Source of the DNA: Dehalococcoidia bacterium UBA2158
GTDB taxonomy: Bacteria > Chloroflexota > Dehalococcoidia > Lucifugimonadales > UBA3495
Direction: 5' to 3'
Assembly: GCA_002328185.1 (NCBI GenBank)
Contig: DCWQ01000039.1
Span: 36,035 to 100,034 of the forward strand
Length of the DNA stretch: 64,000 nt
Below are positions 61,925-64,000 of the stretch, in pieces. Position 1 is the stretch's first letter. The number at the start of each line of letters is the position of its first letter. The position numbers were made by a program, and so were the translations under genes. The notes below the pieces were generated by a model. It made no database searches, was not told the DNA's origin, and saw nothing but the letters and a program-made list of their open reading frames with translations.

Positions 61925-63685
61925 CTAATACCCAATCGCATAAGCTTCGCAACGGGGGTCGGCGCCGCCCTGCAGCACCTTGGTCTCAGGGTTGCGCTTG
62001 ATGGCGCAGTAGAGGGACGAGCCTTCCCACCAATCGGGGTACATCTCGATGGTGTGGCCTTTCTGCCGCAGTGATTCCACCGTACCGTCGCCGATCCGCC
62101 CTTCTAACCGCAGCATTCCCGGCTCATACTTGGACGGCCAGTTGGAGCCTGGGAAATTGTAGCTGAAGAACCGGGGCTCTTCCACGGCTTCCTGGGGGTC
62201 GCGCCCGAACTCCAGCATATTCAGCAGCAGTTGTAAGGTGCCTTGTGGGATGTGGTCGCCGCCGTGGGCGCCCAGCGCAATCACCGGCTCGCCGTCCCGC
62301 AGCACCAACGCCGGCGCGGGGGTGAGCCTGGGTCGCTTGCCGCCTGCCACCGAGGCTGGAGCACCATCGTCCACCTTGGACTGTGAGCCACGCATGGAGA
62401 AGGCCAGTCCCGTGCCCGGAATCACCGGCCCGCCGTTCTTGGTTCCCTCAGACGGGGTGCTGGAGAAGATGTTGCCATCCCGGTCGATCACCGCGAAGTA
62501 GGATGTCCCGCCACCGGTCGCGCCGGCCGTCGCCACGGGGACTGCAGCGTCCTTGGGAGACAGGGGCCCTCCGTTCAGAGTGGCTTTAAGGTTGCGGGGG
62601 TCTCCGGCAGGAGGCGTGCCGGGCCAGGCCATGTTGGGATCGATGAGACTCCGACGTTGGGCCAGATACTCTTCGGAAAGCATCTCCTTGATAGGCACGT
62701 CCACGAAGTCCGGGTCGCCCACGTGCTGCTCGCGGTCGGCGAAGGCCAGGTTCAGCGCCTGACTCACCGTGTGGATGTACTCGGGCGAGTTGTGGCCCAT
62801 GGCTGCCAAGTCGAACCCCTCCAGTATCTTGAGGGCTTGCGGGAACGTCGGTCCCTGTCCCCAGGGTCCGGTGCTGTAGACATCGTAGCCCTTGTAATTC
62901 ACGGTCACCGGAGCGCCCACGTGAACGTGGTACCGGGCCAGGTCGTCAGCCGTGAGCAGGCCGCCCATCTCCTGATTGAAATCCACGATCTTGCGGGCCA
63001 ATTCGCCGGTATAGATATCGTCCCTGGCCGCTTGCATGGCTGCTTCCCGGCCCTGTCTCTTGTTGGAATTCTCTATCTCCGCCAGCTTGGCCAGCGTCGC
63101 CGACAGGTCCTTCTGGTAGAACATCTCGCCCTGTTTGGGAGCGCGTCCGTTAGGGAAGAATATCTCGGCGGTTGACGGATGTTCGTTGTAGGCGTCATGA
63201 GCGGTCACGAACCGGCCAGCCAGGTAGCGGAACATGGGAAAACCGTTCCCAGCCAGGTCGATGGCCGCGGACGCAACCTCGCCAAATGTCATGGTGCCGA
63301 ACCTAGAAAGGGCGGTGATCCACGCATCGGCAGCCGCCGGCGTCAGCGAGTTCATCACGCCGGGCGTGAGCTTGCCGCCGTGATTCTTCTTGAAATACTC
63401 CACTGATGCAGCCTGGGGCCAGACCCCGAGACCGTCTATCTCCACTACTTCCTTGCGGCCGGCCAGGTAAATGACCGTCGGCGCAACGCCCAGGAAGCTG
63501 CAATCGTCAACGTGGACCACGTTCAGGGCCAGGCCAACAGCCACCCCGGCGTCGATGGCGTTGCCACCCTTGCGCAGCACATCCAGACCGGCCATGGCGG
63601 CGGCGGGGTGGCTGGCAACCACCATCCCATTCGTGCCCTGCATCAGCGGGCGGAAGCTTGTCATCGTAGATCCTGGAATGGGCAT
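61925..63685 (-). CDS. Gamma-glutamyltransferase family protein
   Basis: The 586-residue N-terminal-nucleophile hydrolase has VASHPAAAMAGLDVLRKGGN, AVGLALNVVHVDDCSFLGVA, and the self-cleavage region GATGGGTSYFAVIDRDGNIF with the nucleophilic Thr, followed by GAHGGDHIPQGTLQLLLNML (motif with oxyanion Gly-Gly). It lacks a clear signal peptide, so it may be cytoplasmic and act on gamma-glutamyl or similar amides rather than external glutathione. The short loop before the Thr and the TS-Y-F in place of TTH-x-S are family-subset traits. It is first of GGT-M20-DinB. Confidence 0.88.
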   Translation of the reverse strand: MPIPGSTMTSFRPLMQGTNGMVVASHPAAAMAGLDVLRKGGNAIDAGVAVGLALNVVHVDDCSFLGVAPTVIYLAGRKEVVEIDGLGVWPQAASVEYFKKNHGGKLTPGVMNSLTPAAADAWITALSRFGTMTFGEVASAAIDLAGNGFPMFRYLAGRFVTAHDAYNEHPSTAEIFFPNGRAPKQGEMFYQKDLSATLAKLAEIENSNKRQGREAAMQAARDDIYTGELARKIVDFNQEMGGLLTADDLARYHVHVGAPVTVNYKGYDVYSTGPWGQGPTFPQALKILEGFDLAAMGHNSPEYIHTVSQALNLAFADREQHVGDPDFVDVPIKEMLSEEYLAQRRSLIDPNMAWPGTPPAGDPRNLKATLNGGPLSPKDAAVPVATAGATGGGTSYFAVIDRDGNIFSSTPSEGTKNGGPVIPGTGLAFSMRGSQSKVDDGAPASVAGGKRPRLTPAPALVLRDGEPVIALGAHGGDHIPQGTLQLLLNMLEFGRDPQEAVEEPRFFSYNFPGSNWPSKYEPGMLRLEGRIGDGTVESLRQKGHTIEMYPDWWEGSSLYCAIKRNPETKVLQGGADPRCEAYAIGY

Positions 63686-63732
63686 TTGAAGGGTCCTCCG
63701 GTAGTTATTTATATCTTGGGGTGGAGCGGAGA

Positions 63733-64000
63733 TTAAACCTCTCCCGCCGTTTGGTCTATGAAGCTCCGGGCGAATTCCCAGAACTTGTACACATCGGCGA
63801 AGTTGGACGCCAGGCCCATGGATATGCGGACCGCGCCAGCGCTCTTGCCGTCCCGGTCTTCCAACACGGTCAGGAATTGTTCGAAGGTCATGCGCTCGCC
63901 GTTCTCGAAGGCCGCAGCCATGTCTTCCTTGGTCAGGCCGTGGGCCAACTCCCCGGCGCCGGGATTGCAGAAGCAGCCGGTCCGCAGGGAGATTCCCACT
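63733..64000 (-). CDS. PLP-dependent aminotransferase class V protein, C-terminal fragment
   Basis: The gene runs off the right edge. The visible 88 residues contain SLRTGCFCNPGAGELAHGLT with the cysteine-rich loop typical of cysteine desulfurase-like enzymes, close to the molybdenum cofactor sulfurase form (RTGCFCN), and AVRISMGLASNFADVYKFWE at the end. Moco sulfurase-like function fits only loosely with the coxSMG genes 34 kb away and is unproven. Confidence 0.6.
   Translation of the reverse strand, partial: VGISLRTGCFCNPGAGELAHGLTKEDMAAAFENGERMTFEQFLTVLEDRDGKSAGAVRISMGLASNFADVYKFWEFARSFIDQTAGEV

Overview
The window looks like a chromosomal segment of an uncultured bacterium of the Chloroflexota, most likely the SAR202 / Dehalococcoidia side of that phylum. 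This placement is an inference. It rests on moderately high GC, mostly single housekeeping genes in small operons, four LLM-class (luciferase-like) flavin-dependent oxidoreductases, a methylmalonyl-CoA module, CO-dehydrogenase-family (xanthine-oxidase-type) subunits, and several amidase/peptidase/gamma-glutamyltransferase genes. A phylogeny of SecD, PriA, RNase J or FtsK would settle it. No phage, transposase, CRISPR array or plasmid functions were seen.

Layout. 1-8.7 kb: end of a probable zinc-type dehydrogenase, then a minus-strand housekeeping block (cca-like, secD, secF, def, priA, rplS) and tRNA-Val. 8.7-12.1 kb: GNAT acetyltransferase, LLM oxidoreductase, 14-TM MFS exporter. 12.3-16.4 kb, plus strand: acs, then an unusual three-domain protein (DapA-like + MfnB-like + TusA-like). 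16.5-17.8 kb: speH-speE. 18.0-19.9 kb: a decayed locus with a frameshifted response regulator, a frameshifted companion domain and a frameshifted prepilin, with a near-perfect CRP/FNR-type palindrome in between. 19.9-27.6 kb: TPR protein, GT2 glycosyltransferase, lysC, thrB, treT-like, glmS. 28-29.8 kb: coxG/coxM/coxS-like genes without a large subunit. 30-34.4 kb: small barrel protein, LLM oxidoreductase, holA, an orphan peptide-ABC ATPase, a PHP phosphoesterase.

34.5-42.5 kb is a second housekeeping block on the minus strand (ftsK, rnj, family-4 UDG, acpP, nusB, fabD, rpmF, yceD). 42.7-46.6 kb holds a methylmalonyl-CoA module (split mutase, epimerase, acyl-CoA dehydrogenase). 46.8-51.6 kb: Cld-like protein, RidA, tRNA-Gly, an unknown gene, a PanE-like reductase and serA. 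51.9-55.3 kb: an LLM / alpha-beta hydrolase / LLM cassette with repeated AGCTGA-type elements around the hydrolase. 55.3-64 kb: an unknown gene, a type-2 malate/lactate-like dehydrogenase, M42 peptidase, amidase, DinB protein, M20 peptidase, gamma-glutamyltransferase and a truncated PLP enzyme.

The accessory half reads as a scavenging lifestyle: flavin monooxygenases and a hydrolase for organic substrates, peptide and amide breakdown, and odd-chain/propionate carbon entering through methylmalonyl-CoA. Several start codons were moved from the longest reading frame using ribosome-binding sites or family N-termini (glmS, holA, def, serA, mutB, the fusion gene and others). The strongest candidate for something undescribed is the DapA-MfnB-TusA fusion at 14.4-16.4 kb.
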